A stretch of 64,000 nucleotides of DNA, from contig NC_088865.1 of assembly GCF_032884065.1 (NCBI RefSeq), positions 49,678,176 to 49,742,175 on the forward strand. The letters are read 5' to 3'. Below, one piece after another: positions 1 to 13,000 of this stretch (within the stretch, counting starts at the first letter, position 1; every line of letters starts with the position of its first letter). The notes beneath the pieces are model-generated. The model was given only the letters and a program-made list of their open reading frames with translations, did not search any database and was not told the origin of the DNA. A program made the position numbers and the translations under genes. Origin of the DNA: Artemia franciscana. Taxonomy: Eukaryota > Arthropoda > Branchiopoda > Anostraca > Artemiidae.

Positions 1-499
1 TATTTTTGTTTAAAAATCTTAAGTATGCCCTAGATTAAATTAATTAAGAACAAATTAAAGATCAAGAAACTTTTGTGTTTGATAAATTTAATAAATTTTC
101 TGCGTTGCTGAATAAGCCTATTGATTTTTTTTAAGATTATTACATCTTACATTTTAAAGTCAAACTTGTGTAAGGCTGAATCCGCAAAATTCCTTGGTCT
201 TCTTTACTAGTAAAAGTAAATATAGTTTCAGCCTTTTTTTCATTAAACTATGATAAACTAAATTAAATCAATATTCACCTTTGTCTGTATTTATTTTAAT
301 TTTCTTATACGAAATTTGTTTCTATACAATTTTCATAATTTCAATAAGACTTTGTAATAGCCCAAGACAATTATTATTTAAACTTGCTCCATCCATTATT
401 ATATTACAGTACGGAAGATCATACAGACTTCTTTTGGAGTTTATTTTCTAAATCTTGTTGAGGTCTTCCGCCATAATATTTTCGACAAGAACTATATAC

Positions 500-625
500 G
501 CCACTCTGTGTATTCTATATATGGTATTCTATATATAGTATTATGTATATAGAATACTATATATAGAACTTATATAGAATATATATGTCTATATATAGAA
601 TATATTCTATATATTCGGTATTCTA
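500..625. repeat. ATATAG/CTATAT simple repeat tract
   Basis: A run of ATTCTATATATAG-like units reading similarly on both strands, with the longer word TATACGCCACTCT at both ends (about 495 and 627). It is low-complexity and self-complementary. Confidence 0.75.
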
Positions 626-1811
626 TATACGCCACTCTATGAGTTTTTTGGAATTGCATCTTTGCTTGAATTTACTAAAGGTCTTGTAGATATTTTGGTT
701 TAAAAGCAGCTTTAATATTCTCTTTTTAATTCCTTTGTTAAATCTTGTGATATAACTGAGACAAAAAAGAAAAAAGTATATAATAATTTTTTTTTTTTAA
801 TTTCATTCATGTTTTTCGAAATCCTAGCTGGTGTCCCAGTAATTATATTAGCTCAACTTCAACTAGAACAAAAAGGATATAGTTTGTAAATAACCAGGTA
901 AAAAATTGGGTTTTATATGGACAATGAAAAAATTCTAAAAACAAATCTTAAACATTTTGGTTATATCGCCATTAGCCAATCAAACATCCACAGATCGTGG
1001 AGATTAGCAAGTGGTACCAATCCAGGAAAATATGGGTGGGGGGGATGATGATTTTTGTTTCGACTCTTTTTATAAGGATATTACAAAAAACTTATTTTCC
1101 AACACTAAGGAGGGAATTTCCCTAAGAAAAATATGAAACACCAAAATAAAGACATTTTTTTTTAATCTAGGGGAATAATTACACCACCTCCCCATTGGTG
1201 TTCTCTTACAAATACAGAAGAGAGAATAATGAGGACTTTTTTCCAAGACAGTAGTGTCTTCCGTCGAAAATAATGAAGAAACAAATTAATAATATTAACG
1301 AAACATCGTTAATAGCATATAAAGCTACTAAAACCGGCAATTTCAAATGTTAAAGTATGTTGTCTGTTGAAACAGCTATTTATAATTCGGTGATTTTGTT
1401 GCTGATTTAGTGATTTCCTTTCAAAAATCAAGTGATTTGTTTTTTCACCTAATGGTAACCCTTCATTTAGATCTTGAAGCCTTAGTCCATAGAGCCATAT
1501 CATCATAACTTGATTCTAGCATCGGTGGGTGCGACTTGTATTAGTAGTGACAAGCTACTGCTCAAAATAAATACGTGCTATTTGTGCACTAATAATGAAC
1601 TAAGTGCTATTAAAGTGGTATTACGTGCTATTTTAGCGCTAATACTGCACTTTGATATACTAAATAGATACACGTTCTATTAGGAATTAGCATAAAGTGC
1701 ATTAATTTTAGTAGTCACAGATAGAAATGAATAGACCATTTATGTTCATTTTAGGCTTAATGCGTTCAAATGACACAACGAGGGTAAACGTTAATATTGA
1801 CAGACTATTCA

Positions 1812-1990
1812 GCTAAGTAAGAAATAAACTTACTTCTATGGTCAAAATTGCATCCTGAATACAATTTTACCAATTCTGGATATATTTGTACATTAGGGGA
1901 GAGGATAAAGTTTATTTCCAACGCAAATTAATGTTAAGTTTGAATTCAAGATGCAATTTTGACCATAGAGGTAAGTTTGTTTCTTAGCTA
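1812..1990. repeat. MITE-like inverted repeat, about 50-bp arms
   Basis: The left arm (about 1812-1864) contains TATGGTCAAAATTGCATC and the right arm (about 1938-1990) contains GATGCAATTTTGACCATA. Outside these, AAGTAAGAAA.AAACTTAC pairs with GTAAGTTT.TTTCTTAG. The arms are separated by about 75 bp of AT-rich DNA. No coding content; probably a non-autonomous DNA transposon relic. Confidence 0.7.
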
Positions 1991-2856
1991 TTTGAATAAT
2001 CTTTTAATATAAACGTTTACTCAAAAGAGATCTATGTCAATTGCAGCCATATTCTTGTTTTTTCTTAAGTTTTTAAACAGTTTATGAAATAATTTCCTTG
2101 GCCTATCCTTGGCACTAGACACACGTGTAGGGTGCGATTGATAACAGTGTGCCCGTGACCTCGTTTCTCAAAGCCTTGAGATTTTATACATATGTTCCAT
2201 AAATTTTCTCAGTTTTTCACGTTTGTTCAAAAGTCACGAACTCCACTCAAGGTAAAAATTAGCCCCTACCCAAGAATACAGTCTCACGTCTGTATCTGAC
2301 CGCTACGGGCTGAATTGCGTAGAAAAAAAAAAACAATCCATGTCCATTAAAATCCTGTAAGCCTAAGTATGTATATGATAAAACGTTGAAATGGGTCATA
2401 TGTTGTCAAGACCTTCACAGGATTTCCAGGCCGTTATGTTAGGTAACAAGAAAATTGGCCAAGAAGATGGCGTGATTTATCTGAGCAGCATTATTAGTAA
2501 GGATGCAAGGGAAAAATCAAAGAAGAAATTACTGAGACACAAAACGTTTAAGGCCTAGAAGAAGAAGAACAATCAAAATAATATTTCCCCTCAAGTCGTC
2601 CTTGCGTTGACATATCAAGAATCTAAACTTTAAAAAGTAAGAAATACAAGATAAAAATTAAAATAAAAAGAAAAAAAATCAAACCAATACATAAAATAGC
2701 TACTGCAAAAAAACATGAAATAAGGATATATTTTTCCTTTGAATAGTATAGTATATCCAACACAGAAGTAACTGAAGTTGCTTTTGTGTTATACACAGGT
2801 GAAATATTCGTTTGCTTGTTCTTCATTTTCTTCCTGCTGGCAATAGAGGCGTTATT

Positions 2857-3158
2857 GTGTTGCGGAGCAACACTACTGCTTTCGTAGTTTTTTTTTTTTT
2901 TTTTTTTTCACCGTGATCAGCGACCTGTAGCTCCGAAGTGGTAAGAGTTAAAAATTTGAGATTTTTCAGAGGAAAGGGAAACGTGAAACAGAGTAAAAAA
3001 GTTCCAGAGAAGTTCCTAAAATTTCTAACAGTTTTCCATAAAAAAAAATAAACCGTGTCCCGTAGGGCACAGTTGCACGTGTTGCTCCGCAACTGTGCCC
3101 TAAGGAACAGGGCACAGTTGCTGCAACACTTCCCGTTGCACAGGCAACGGAGGTCTAG
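2857..3158 (+). mobile_element. Short GTG foldback/Helitron-like element
   Basis: It begins with the perfect hairpin GTGTTGC-GGA-GCAACAC, contains a poly-T tract, and ends with serial hairpins. The last is CCGTTGC-ACAG-GCAACGG, followed by AGGT and CTAG. It matches both ends of the longer copy at 48433-49903 but lacks about 1.1 kb of its middle, so it is an internal-deletion derivative. A 3' hairpin followed by CTAG and then T is what Helitrons show; a 5' TC is not seen. Confidence 0.65.
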
Positions 3159-3244
3159 TTTTTCACAGTATTTTGTTGATTTTGATTTTTGTCAAGTATT
3201 TTGTTGACTTTGATTTTGTCACAGTAGGCTAGTTCAGCTTTATA

Positions 3245-3908
3245 TCTTTTAGAAGCAGTACTACTACTGCCACTACTAACAACTCACCGCAGCACCAAGC
3301 CGCTTGAGGTCAACACAGCAACGCACTATCCTCCTTGATATCAATCTCTTCAAAGCTCCCCTCTTTACACCTTTCCAGAAAGTTCCTATTTCCTGTAAAT
3401 CTTTCTCTATGACGTCCTCCTAGCCCCAACCACGGACGACCCGCTTTCCGTTTAGCCCTAGACGGTTAGCTGAAAAGGACAATCTTTGGCAACCTGTCAT
3501 CCTTCATCCGCAGACCGTACCCTAGCCACCTCAACCTTTCTCTCATTATCAAACACTTCGTGGTAACAAACTGTAATTGAAGCGACCCGGATCAATAGTA
3601 ACCGAAACGGAACTCTAAAAACGGAATTTTTATACCAATAGTTGCTCAAAAGAATCGCATTTTAATGCTGATTTTAAATGTATAAGTTTCACCAAGTTTA
3701 GTCGTACCCATCAAAAGTTACGAGCCTGAGAAACTTTGCCTTATTTTGTAAAATATTGAGAAACACCCCCTAAAAGTAAAAGAATCTTAACGCAAATCAC
3801 GACATCAGATTCAGCGTATCAGAGAACCCTACTGTAAAACTTTCAAGCTCCTATCTACAAAACTGTGGAATTTTGTATTGTTTGCCAGAAGCCAGGTCAC
3901 AAATGCGT

Positions 3909-3945
<37 letters not shown>

Positions 3946-4353
3946 CCCTGGGATGATTGTATCGATCCAGTGGTCTTAGAATGTCACAGGAGGGCTCATT
4001 CTAAGGAAATTAAAAATTCTAGTGCCTTTTTTAAGTGACAAAAAATTGGAGGGCACCTAGGCCCCCTCCCACGCTCATTTGTCCCTTCCTTGACGCCTCG
4101 CTCTTTACGCTAAAGTTTTTTATTGTTTTAAGAAGTAGAGTTGTGAGAAAGAGTCAAATTTTAGCGTAAAAAGTGAGACATCGAAGAGGAAACTACCCCT
4201 TTCATATACGGGATCATTTCTGTTCGTTTTAAGTTTTGATGTCACTCCTTACTTTCAGTTGAAAAAACTTGTTTCTTCTTATTTAATACCCCTAGAAAGC
4301 GGGATTTCGTACAACCTACTGTTTGAAATACAGTCAGTCAGCCATAAAGATGT
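3245..4353 (-). mobile_element. LINE 3'-end relic, interrupted by an HPT insertion
   Basis: The reverse complement of 3245-3548 encodes the same C-terminal region as the LINE copies at 34.5-36.0 and 62.6-63.8 kb ([26 protein letters not shown]) and ends in the same GTTAGTAG-type tail. After the HPT insertion (3549-4292) the LINE resumes at 4293-4353 (reverse complement of ..CTAGGGGT and the TTTCAAACAGTAGG part). Stops and frameshifts make it a pseudogene. Confidence 0.8.
3549..4292 (+). mobile_element. HPT element, internally deleted copy inside a LINE
   Basis: It starts TCAAACAC after an A, shows the CTTCGTGGTAACAAACTG microhairpin region, and carries the 'GACCCGG.TCAATAG' and 'CAGATTCAGCGTATCAGAG' words of full copies. 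It then jumps to the terminal hairpin and ends TTATTTAA. It contains a poly-T run of about 37 (3909-3945). The flanking LINE sequence reads CATTA|TACCCC across the insertion, which fixes both ends of the element. Confidence 0.85.
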
Positions 4354-4384
4354 AAAATTGAAATAGTTAAGGCGCATGGTTATT

Positions 4385-4870
4385 TTCCAGTTGGAAAAAG
4401 TTTGGAAGATCAGGAAGAAAACATTGCAAACTAGGATTGGAATAATGAAAGCTACAGTAATGACAGTAGTCGTGTATGGTTTTGAAATTTGGGGGTTCAA
4501 AAGGCTTATAAAGATTTATTAGATGTTTTCCAGAGGAATTGGGTAAGGATAGTCTTAGGTACCCTTTTGACTGACCATATATCGAACAGTAAGCGAAACA
4601 AAAAATACGGTTCGATCCCATTTTCTAGGGATACAACAAAAGAAAGGACAAGAAGACTGAACCATATATTGCAGATTGAGGATGAAAGATGTTCAAAGAC
4701 GTTGCTCTTTTCGCCATCTGTCTGGGCCAAATAAAAATGAGGTCGTCCACGAATGGGATAAGAAGTGATCATAAGAGAAGATTTAAATGAAATTAGAACT
4801 ACATGGGGGGAGTGGTGAAGAGTAAAGCTTTAAAATGGTCGGAGTGAAGTGGTACGCACAGTTTAGTTGG
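4385..4870 (+). mobile_element. LINE C-terminal relic, + strand
   Basis: It encodes, with frame breaks, KVWKIRKKTLQTRIGIMKA, then KDLLDVFQRNWVRIVLGT, LTDHISNS and a degraded version of the RLRWLG..LRMKDD region. This is the same LINE family as the adjacent minus-strand relic, so the two are in opposite orientation within about 100 bp. Non-functional. Confidence 0.75.
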
Positions 4871-6475
4871 CTAGAACTGGAGCTTATAATGCATATTATC
4901 GTTTTTGAAAAGAAAAAATATTGACAAAAACATGGTTCAAAAAAAAATATCATTATTAAATTGTGAATCTTGGCTAATATATGTGATATTTAATCTGTAA
5001 TGTATATATGTCTATTTGAAAAAAATTAGTTGGTCTTTTGTAATTCCCAAGATCAATCTTTTTGTTGAAGTTTTGTTCAATAAAGTATTCTCTTAAACTA
5101 TGTAAATTTTCAACCCTTGTTTTGAATTTTAAAACAATTTCATCATTCTCCGTTTCTTCGGATTGCCTTAGGTTTGCCTTAGGTTTCAGTTACAAATTAG
5201 AATTTGTGGAAGGGTTTTTACACAGCCTAACATAAGTCAAATAAAAAGGCATTTCCTAAGTATTTATCTCTATATCAGTAGATCCAGGATTACTCCCAGC
5301 CGTCCATCATTTAGAGCAATAAGTTTGAATCATTTATAGCATATAGATGCTCAGGGGGCAACAGCTCTTCTCTTACTTTTTGGCTTTAAATAAAATATTT
5401 ATACGCTTACTTGTACGAGGGGAAGAGTCCCACACAAAAAAATTGTCTGATATGACCATTTTCTTGAAAATTTAATAATTGTCATCAGAAAAAATATTCC
5501 TGACATTTCCGAATTATTCGCTTTTTTTTCAGGGTTAATTAGTATTTTGTTGTATTTTATGATAAAGTTAAAGTTTGGTGCAAAAGTTGAGGGCCGTGGG
5601 CAAATTGCAGCTCCTTCATACTAAGAATAGCCCTGAATATTATACTTAAAATTCATAGAAATAGAAATTTAAAACCATTTTTTTCTAATGAAAGTCAACA
5701 ACAATTTTTTAATTTAAAATGAACGAAAGTTTCTCGATATACGAAGTGAACTCCCACCCGGCTAAGCTTCATTTTTCACCCCAAATTTTTAGTGTATTAT
5801 AGATACTAATGATATTCTCAAAACAAAATTCAAAATTAACTCCAGCATAAAGGGCACTAGTGGATTGGTAGCCCATCTCATATGTGCGGTAATTTACACT
5901 GTCAAAAAAATTAATAAGCAGAGTGCCCCCACGGTCAATGCCTAAGGTGTTACAATTGCCCAAAGTTGCGCGCTACACAGTGATTTTTGGTGCTTTAGTC
6001 AAAAAATTGACTGTAATAATGCTAAAATAATGCCAAAATAGTATTTTCGTGCTATTTTGGCACTATTTTAGTAACCCTGGGTACCTGCAACAGTGCTAAA
6101 CCTAATGAAATAATGCTAAAATAGTACTTTAGTGTTACAGATGACAACTATGTTAAAAAGTGTCTGAATAGACATATATCTATAGCATCTGCGTCTATTT
6201 ACTGTTAAAAGCGTCTCTCTTTATTACCACTTGAAAAAATATTGCATTTTTAATTTAACAATGAAAAGGAGGAGGGACATGATCCTAATCCTTTACCAAG
6301 TCTGGATGGATTAATGTTGATGAAAATCTGTTTCTATTATTTGTTAGATATAAAAAACAAAGACGGTTTTGGTTTAATTTTTTTTGGGAGGTTTTTGCAA
6401 TTTTGTGAACTTATCTTTTATATGTTTTGGTTTTGAGGGAAATTAACAAACATATGAAAAAGCTATTTGTTTCTA

Positions 6476-6789
6476 GTCGTCCTAGCTGAGTGGATTGGTG
6501 TGCTGGATTTAGGATCCTTTGACCGAGAGGGCGAGGGTTCGAATTCTTGTGTACTCAATTATATAGTTGGGGATCGGATCATTGGCGTGACTCTGTAAGC
6601 TTAGCAAGAGTCAACCCAGCTTTATATGGGTACCTAGAGAAATCTGGGGAGGGTAAACAGGAAGGGTTTGCAAAAGCACGGGATTGTTGGCCCCCATCCC
6701 CTACACTTCCTGGCTGAAGGGCCAACAAACGGAGAATAGCACCACTGGTACGGACTGTAAGGTCCAGTGCCGTATTCTTTACCTTTAAT
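6476..6789 (+). mobile_element. tRNA-derived SINE, + strand
   Basis: The 5' part looks like a Leu/Ser-type tRNA gene: A-box-like TAGCTGAGTGG (6483-6493) and B-box GGTTCGAATTC (6536-6546). The tRNA-unrelated body follows (GGCGTGACTCTGTAAGC, TCTGGGGAGGGTAAACAGG) and a 3' end ATTCTTTACCTTT. The same body occurs on the minus strand at 22440-22742. It ends 93 bp before anoctamin exon A. Presumed RNA polymerase III origin; not a functional tRNA. Confidence 0.82.
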
Positions 6790-6882
6790 ACGTTTCTCAT
6801 ATTTTTATACTGTAAAAGGATCCGTCCTCTAAAGTTATATTGTATATACTGAAAGGGTAATGCTTCTTTTTCTTTACTTTAG

Positions 6883-7043
6883 CAAGGAAATTTGTGGAAA
6901 TGAAAAGGACTTGACAATGTGCCCACTTTGTGATCAAGTTTGTCCCTACTGGAAGCTTGGAGATTCATGCTTGTTTTCCAAAATTTCATACACTTTTGAC
7001 AATCCAGCCTCAGTTGTCTTTGCTGTCTTCATGTCCTTCTGGG
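6883..7043 (+). CDS. TMEM16: Anoctamin exon A: Cys-rich extracellular loop and TM2
   Basis: Acceptor AG at 6881-6882 follows a pyrimidine-rich tract; donor GTAAGA starts at 7044. The first base completes a codon begun upstream and the last base starts the next codon (phase 1). It encodes [10 protein letters not shown], then the cysteine-rich [13 protein letters not shown] loop typical of anoctamins between TM1 and TM2, then the start of TM2 ([11 protein letters not shown]). In the family the cysteines form disulfides in the extracellular domain. A tRNA-derived SINE ends about 93 bp upstream. The preceding exon is not visible in the 6.9 kb before it. Confidence 0.93.
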
Positions 7044-10000
7044 GTAAGATACATTTTCATTTTCCAATAATTTACTCTATTTTGAATATGAAAACTATCG
7101 AAAATCAGCTTTTTCAAAAATCCACAGTCTCTCTGAAAGTTTAAGCTTCCTTTTATGTTTAGAGTATCCCTAGCTCCAAAGAATACCTGGAGAAATACCT
7201 GGGTGAAAAGCAAGGGAAGTGTCGGATGATACGCCCCCAACCACACATTGCACTCCCATCCCAAGGCAGAAAATCAGGAGATTGGCACTTATGCATGGTC
7301 TGCATGCAAGAAAGTTTGTTTTTTGAGTAGTTATGGATTGAAAATTTACAAAAACCCAAACAAACTATAACTATATTCATTCCTGTTCTTTTCATGCATC
7401 TGCGTGATCAGTTCAAATGTTATCAAAATTATTTCTTTCTATATACTATGCAAATACAGATTATAGTCATGAGATGAAGGATATCAGAGAGTTGTTTTAG
7501 GGGAAGGAGTTGCAAACCAAAAACGGAAACATTTTGGGGGCCGCGAATTCTGATTTTTAGCAATCTATTTGGATTTGGTCTAGATTGAATATATTTACTC
7601 TTAGTCCCCTCTTATCTACGGTTACCCCTTAGTCAGTAACATTAATAAATTTAATAATAATTAGATCTCCTGAAACCGTTTGACCTTATTCAATTAGGAA
7701 CACTTTTAATTTAAGCTTAAATAAGACGGTGGCCCTCCCCCAGAGAATTTTTTGGAACTCGGTAAAATTTTCGCCGAAGACGAAAATATCGGCTGAAATT
7801 CTGCACAATTCCTGATTCTGCTGAAAATTTGGCTTAGATGAGGTAGCGATTCGGTAAACCCTACGAAGTTCACCCCCCCCCCAAAAAAAAAAATGAAAAT
7901 AGGCTCGGGTCACCCTTGATCATAGGTATACTATACTTAAAGTCTCTGAAGTTCACATTCTGATTTGTCCATCGTTTGTTGGTCAGCATCGGCTCTGACC
8001 TCACACAATTCATTTCCTTTGAAAATTTGTGAGAGAAATGCGAAAATAGAAAACAGATATTTTTGGAGAATTTACGCTGCTGAGCAAAGTGGTTATTACC
8101 TACGGCAATTTAAGACACCTAGTCGAGGGAATGGTATTTATCATATAATTTTATTTTTGGGGTGAGACTAACAAAAACAAAAGGATGCCATTGGTTTACT
8201 TTGGTTTTTGAAATTTGCAGCTGTAAGCTGCCCCGGGCGCCCTGTCAAATGAGAGTGCAGCGGTCAGGATTTTTAAAGGCAATCGCAATAGGCACATATT
8301 GCGCCTATTTTTCGAACATTTTTTCGAAGGGAGAGGAAGGAATTTCTGTGAGGTTAAAGTTTTCCTTTGTACAAAGAACCTAGGGACTGGTCATGAGGAA
8401 AGTTTTCTTAGGCGTTCAATTTAGATGCAGTAAAAAACACTAATATTAAAAGTTTCATTTGCTACTTTTTCTCTGAGTGAGAAAAGAGGATAGAATGTAT
8501 CTTGACAACTAAAATGTAATGGGAGAAAACGGAATTGACCACCCGACTGATGCTTGTAGCCTGAGTTTGCGGGCTGTAAACCAAATTTCTAAAATAAAAA
8601 AAATGTTACATAAAGCCTTCTGAATTGCTATTGCTTCAGAACAACCCATTAAATAATTGATTAACTCACGGTTTAGAAGGAAGAGCAAACAGGGATAAAG
8701 GCCTTGGACAGCTTATGAAAATCTTTGCATTTGTATTCTTTGCAAAAAAAAAAACAATGCCCGAAAAATTTGCATTGCTTTCATTCCAGAATTAGGTTTC
8801 CGTATAAAATCTTTTTTTTATCATTTATCTTTGTTTTAAAACAGTTTCACAACTGCCAGTACGATCTTGACGCAACTTTAAACGCAATTACTGCAAAAAA
8901 CAAATTGCTAAGAAACGCTTGCATGTGTGATATCAATCCTAAAGACGTTAGATAATTGGTTTTCTCCCTAGATTTAATCAACCTAATTTATCATTGAAAA
9001 TTATAAATCAATAATTTTGATTTAATTAAGTTGATGATGAAAATAAAAGAACTATAGCGTCATCACAAAAACATAAAAGTAAATACTAAATTAAATAAAG
9101 TATAAGAATTATTAAATCTTTTGCAGATTTAATATTAAATTCAAAAACACTTGTAAAATGGTCTCTCCATTTATAAGCTATACGCACCCAATTTATCATG
9201 TTTTCAGTAAAGCTTAAGTGACGCTCTAGCCTTTTTCGTAGGGAGAGGTGAGAAAACCAAACTTTTTTTGTCACCTTTTTTTTATTTTTTAAGTTTGGTA
9301 TTACTGCTCATTCTAACAGTTTTAGGTTTCGTTTTTCTTTTACATTAATTTCTGCCGATTTTAAGTTTGATATCTTCAAACTTAGACAATTTGTGATCTT
9401 TATTTGAGTTTGAATTTGAGTTATTTGTACTTTGGATCACAGATTTGATTTCTAAGATCCTGGGATGGCTTACATCAGTCCCACCATATCTTTTTTAGCT
9501 TTGATTTTTCCTCAAAAAGGAGCTTTTACGGACGTAAAAACCAAACTGAAAAAAAAGTCTGCTACAAAGACACAAGTAGCAATCTTCTTTAAGGCTGAGA
9601 ACTATTTTAAAGGCAACGAGGTATTTTTTTTACCAATGTTTTGCACTTTTTATAAGTAAGTGCAAAAATCAAAGGATAAAAAACAAACCATAAAATCTAT
9701 CAAACAGTTCGTGGTAATGAACTATAGTAAGGAGCGACCCGGCTCAATAGAAACCAAAACTCTAAAAAATGGAATTTTGATACCAATAGCTACATCAAAA
9801 GAATTGCATTTTAATGCTGATTTTAAATATATAAGTTTCATCAAGTTTAGTCTTACGCACCAAAAGTTACGAGCCTGAGAAAATTTGTGTTATTTTAGAA
9901 AATAGGGGGAAATACTCCCTAAAAGTCATAGAATCTTAACGAAAATTACACCATCAGATTCAGCGTATCAGAGAACCCTACTATAGAAGTTTCAAGTTCC

Positions 10001-13000
10001 TATCTACAAAAATGTGGAATTTCGTATTTTTGCCAGAAGGCAGATCACGGATGCGTGTTTATTTGTTTGTTTTTTTTTTTTTATTTTTCTTTTTTCTTTT
10101 TCCCAGGGGTGATCGTATCGACCCAGTTATCCTAGAATGTTGCCAGAGGGCTCATTCTAACGGAAATGAAAAGTTCTAATGCCCTTTTTAAGTGACCAAA
10201 AAAATTGGAGGGCACCTAGGCCCCCTCCCACGCTAATTATTTTTCCAAAGTCAACGGATCAAAATTTTGAGATAGCCATTTTATTCAGCGTAGTCAAAAA
10301 ACTTTATAACTATGTCTTTGGAAACGACTTACTCCTCCACAGTCCCCGTGGGAGGGGCTACAATTTACAAACTTTGACCAGTGCTTACATATAGTAATGG
10401 TTATTGGGAAGTGTACAGGTGTTTTAAGGAGGATTTTTTGGTTGGGGGGAGGGGTTGAGAAGAGGGGTATATACTGGAGGAACTTTCCATCGAAGAATTT
10501 GTCATGGGGGAAGAAAATTTCCATGAAGGGAGCGCAGGATTTACTAGCATTATTAAAAAAAAAAACAATGAAAAAATAAATATGAAAAAGTTTATTTCAG
10601 CTGGAAGTAAGGAGCAGCATTAAAGCTTAAAACGAACAGAAATTATTACCCATATGAGGGGCTCACCTCCTCCTAATACCTCGCTCTTTACGCTAAAGTA
10701 TTTTTAGTAGTGTCAACTATTTATTCTACGGCTTTTGTGATTCAGGAGTCATTCTTAATGAATTGGGACAAAATTTAAGATTTAGCGTAAAGAGAGAGGT
10801 ACTGACGAGGGGGCGAACCCTCTCATATGTGTAATAAAAACATGAGAATAAAAAATTCTTTACGTAAGCTAGTTACGTATATCTTTTACTAAAAAAAAGA
10901 TTCGTAAAAAATTAGAAGTTCTAGTTGCCTTTTTAATTAACCAAAAAATTGGACGGCAACTAGGCTTCCTCTCCCGCTTGTTTTTCTCAAAATCATTCGA
11001 TCAAAATTATGAGAAAGCCATTTAGCCAAAAAAAAAAAATGCAAATTTTGTTTTAATTCAACTGAGTTTTTTCAACTGAAAGTATGGAGCGACATTAAAA
11101 CTTAAAACGAACAGAAATTACTTCGTATATGAAAGGGGCTGCTTCCTCATCAACGCCTCGCTCTTTTCACTAAAGTTTTTTACTGTTTTAAAAAGAAGAG
11201 TTGAGAGAAAGAGTCAAACTTTAGCGTAAAGAGCGGGGCGTTGATGAGGAAGCAGTCCCTTTCATATACGAAGTAATTTCTGTTCGTTTTAAATTTTAAT
11301 GTCGCTCCTTACTTTCAGTTAAAAAAACTCGTTTTTTTATTTAATATAAAGTAGAATTGAGAGAAAGAGTGAAACTTTAGCGTATAGAGCGGGACGTTGA
11401 GGAGGGAACAGTCCCTTTCATACACGGAGTAGTTTCTGTTCGTTTTAAGTTTTAGTTTTGCTCCTTACTGTCAGTTAAAAAACTTTTTTTTTTATTTAAT
11501 TCATTTACAGAGGCTGCAAACCATCATAATATTCTTCATGAGAAGGGAGCAAATGGTTAAAAAAAACTGTTAAATTTAAGGCAAAAGATATCTGCAGTCA
11601 AAGTGTTGGAGTGATTTTGTCTATTATACAAGGTCCAAAAATGTGATTGAAGGAGAAATGTCCCCCTTGTACGTGTCACCCATCTTTGTTTCGCCGGTGC
11701 ACAGATTTGGCTCTTGCGAACCTGAATCTGCTTCAGGCTGCTAAAAAAGGTAGGGTTCAGGGGCGTCGTTTGGGGGGGAGCAATCCCCACCAATAACGTT
11801 GAGAAAAATTATTTAAGGCCTCATTCAAGTGCTGGTCTATATTAATCACTAATTTAGGAAAACAGTCTTCCTTTTCTCCTTCTGTCTCTTTTTTTTATGT
11901 GTTTGTGCTGTTGCATGTCAAAGCTGCCTTACTTGCTCCTTACTTTCAGTTGAAAAAACTTGTTTTTTTTATTTAATTAACAATAAGACGGGCAGTGAAA
12001 ACAGCAAAAACCCTGCGGAGAAGCAGCAAAACTGGAAAATTTACAGTTGCAATTACCAAAGGCTAAATGCAGTTTCTTAAATGTCAAAGCTGCTCTTGCC
12101 TACCATTGATATATCATGAAAAGAGAAATCACCAATGCAACAGCACAAAAACATATATATATATATTTGGATTGATCCTTAGGGGTTACGAAGTCAATGT
12201 TTAGGAACTCATTTCAGTCTTTGAGCTTTGAAGATTCTGTGTGTTAGATAGGTCCTGTGTGTAATTTAGTTTCGCGCTGTTTATTGTTATTCATTAAATA
12301 AATAAAAAAAAGGTTTTTTAACTGAAAGTAAGGATCGATATTAAAACGAACAAAAATTATTCCGCATATGAAATAGGCTGTCAACTCTTCAAAGCCTCGC
12401 TCTTTACGCTAAAGTTTGACTCTTTTTTAAAACTCTACTTCTTATAGTAATAAAAAACTTTAGCGTAAGGAGTAGGGCGTTGAGGAGGGGACCTTCCCTT
12501 TCTTATGCGGAAAATATATGTTCGTTTTCAGTTTTAATATCGCTCCTTACTTTCAGTTTAAAAAAAAACTTGTTTTTTGTTTAATTTATGAGCTTTTTTC
12601 CCCCTTTGTCTCCCTGTACATGACAAATTATAAGGAAATTTGTATATTAATTATTCCTTATATTAAGTGACCCCCCCCCTTCTGCATGCCATGCTCTTTA
12701 CTGCTAAACTTTTTAGCGCTTTAAAAATAAGCTTCCTATTGTAATTAAACGGCTCCTGTTTTTTAGTAGCCTTTCTTTAAAAAAAAATGGGACAAACAGT
12801 CAAACTTTAGCGTAAAGAGCAAGTATTGAAGAGGGAAAAAACCTTCATATTCGGAATAATTTCTGTTCATTTTGGGTTTTAATGTTGCTTCTTACTGTCA
12901 GTTAAGAAAAACTTGTTTTTTTTTTTAATTTTCGGTTCTTTTTTAAATAATACAGGTAAATCTAGCTTAGCCTCCGTGAAATATATCCCCTCCCTCAAGG

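Larger units (their letters stand above)
1..6882. other. Upstream intron or flank before exon A
   Basis: No host exon is recognised. Contents: an AT-dinucleotide-like tract (about 500-625), GTGCTATT-type short palindromes (about 1560-1690), an inverted repeat (1812-1990), a short GTG element (2857-3158), LINE relics (3245-4870) with an HPT insertion, a second cluster of GCTAAAATAGT-type palindromes (about 6000-6130) and a SINE (6476-6789). About 2470-2530 reads IYLSSIISKD, like the LINE string YLGSIISKD, and may be a very short LINE scrap. I see nothing specific in 1-480, 630-1550 and 4900-5990. Confidence 0.6.

Noticed and set aside
2823..3092. 89-codon minus ORF similar to one at 48415-48684
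   Set aside because: Similarity is explained by the two GTG element copies; no coding signature.
6476..6550. Possible functional tRNA gene
   Set aside because: A and B boxes are present but the cloverleaf is not intact, and the sequence continues into a SINE body found elsewhere.
10179..10579. Overlapping short ORFs repeated at 25566-25966, 32893 and 58247-58604
   Set aside because: They recur because the HPT element recurs; frames lie in modules C and G-rich on both strands and show no protein constraint.
11060..11343. Rho-independent-terminator-like or pre-miRNA-like hairpin
   Set aside because: The genome is eukaryotic and the hairpin is the repeated HPT terminus; no specific evidence for miRNA processing.
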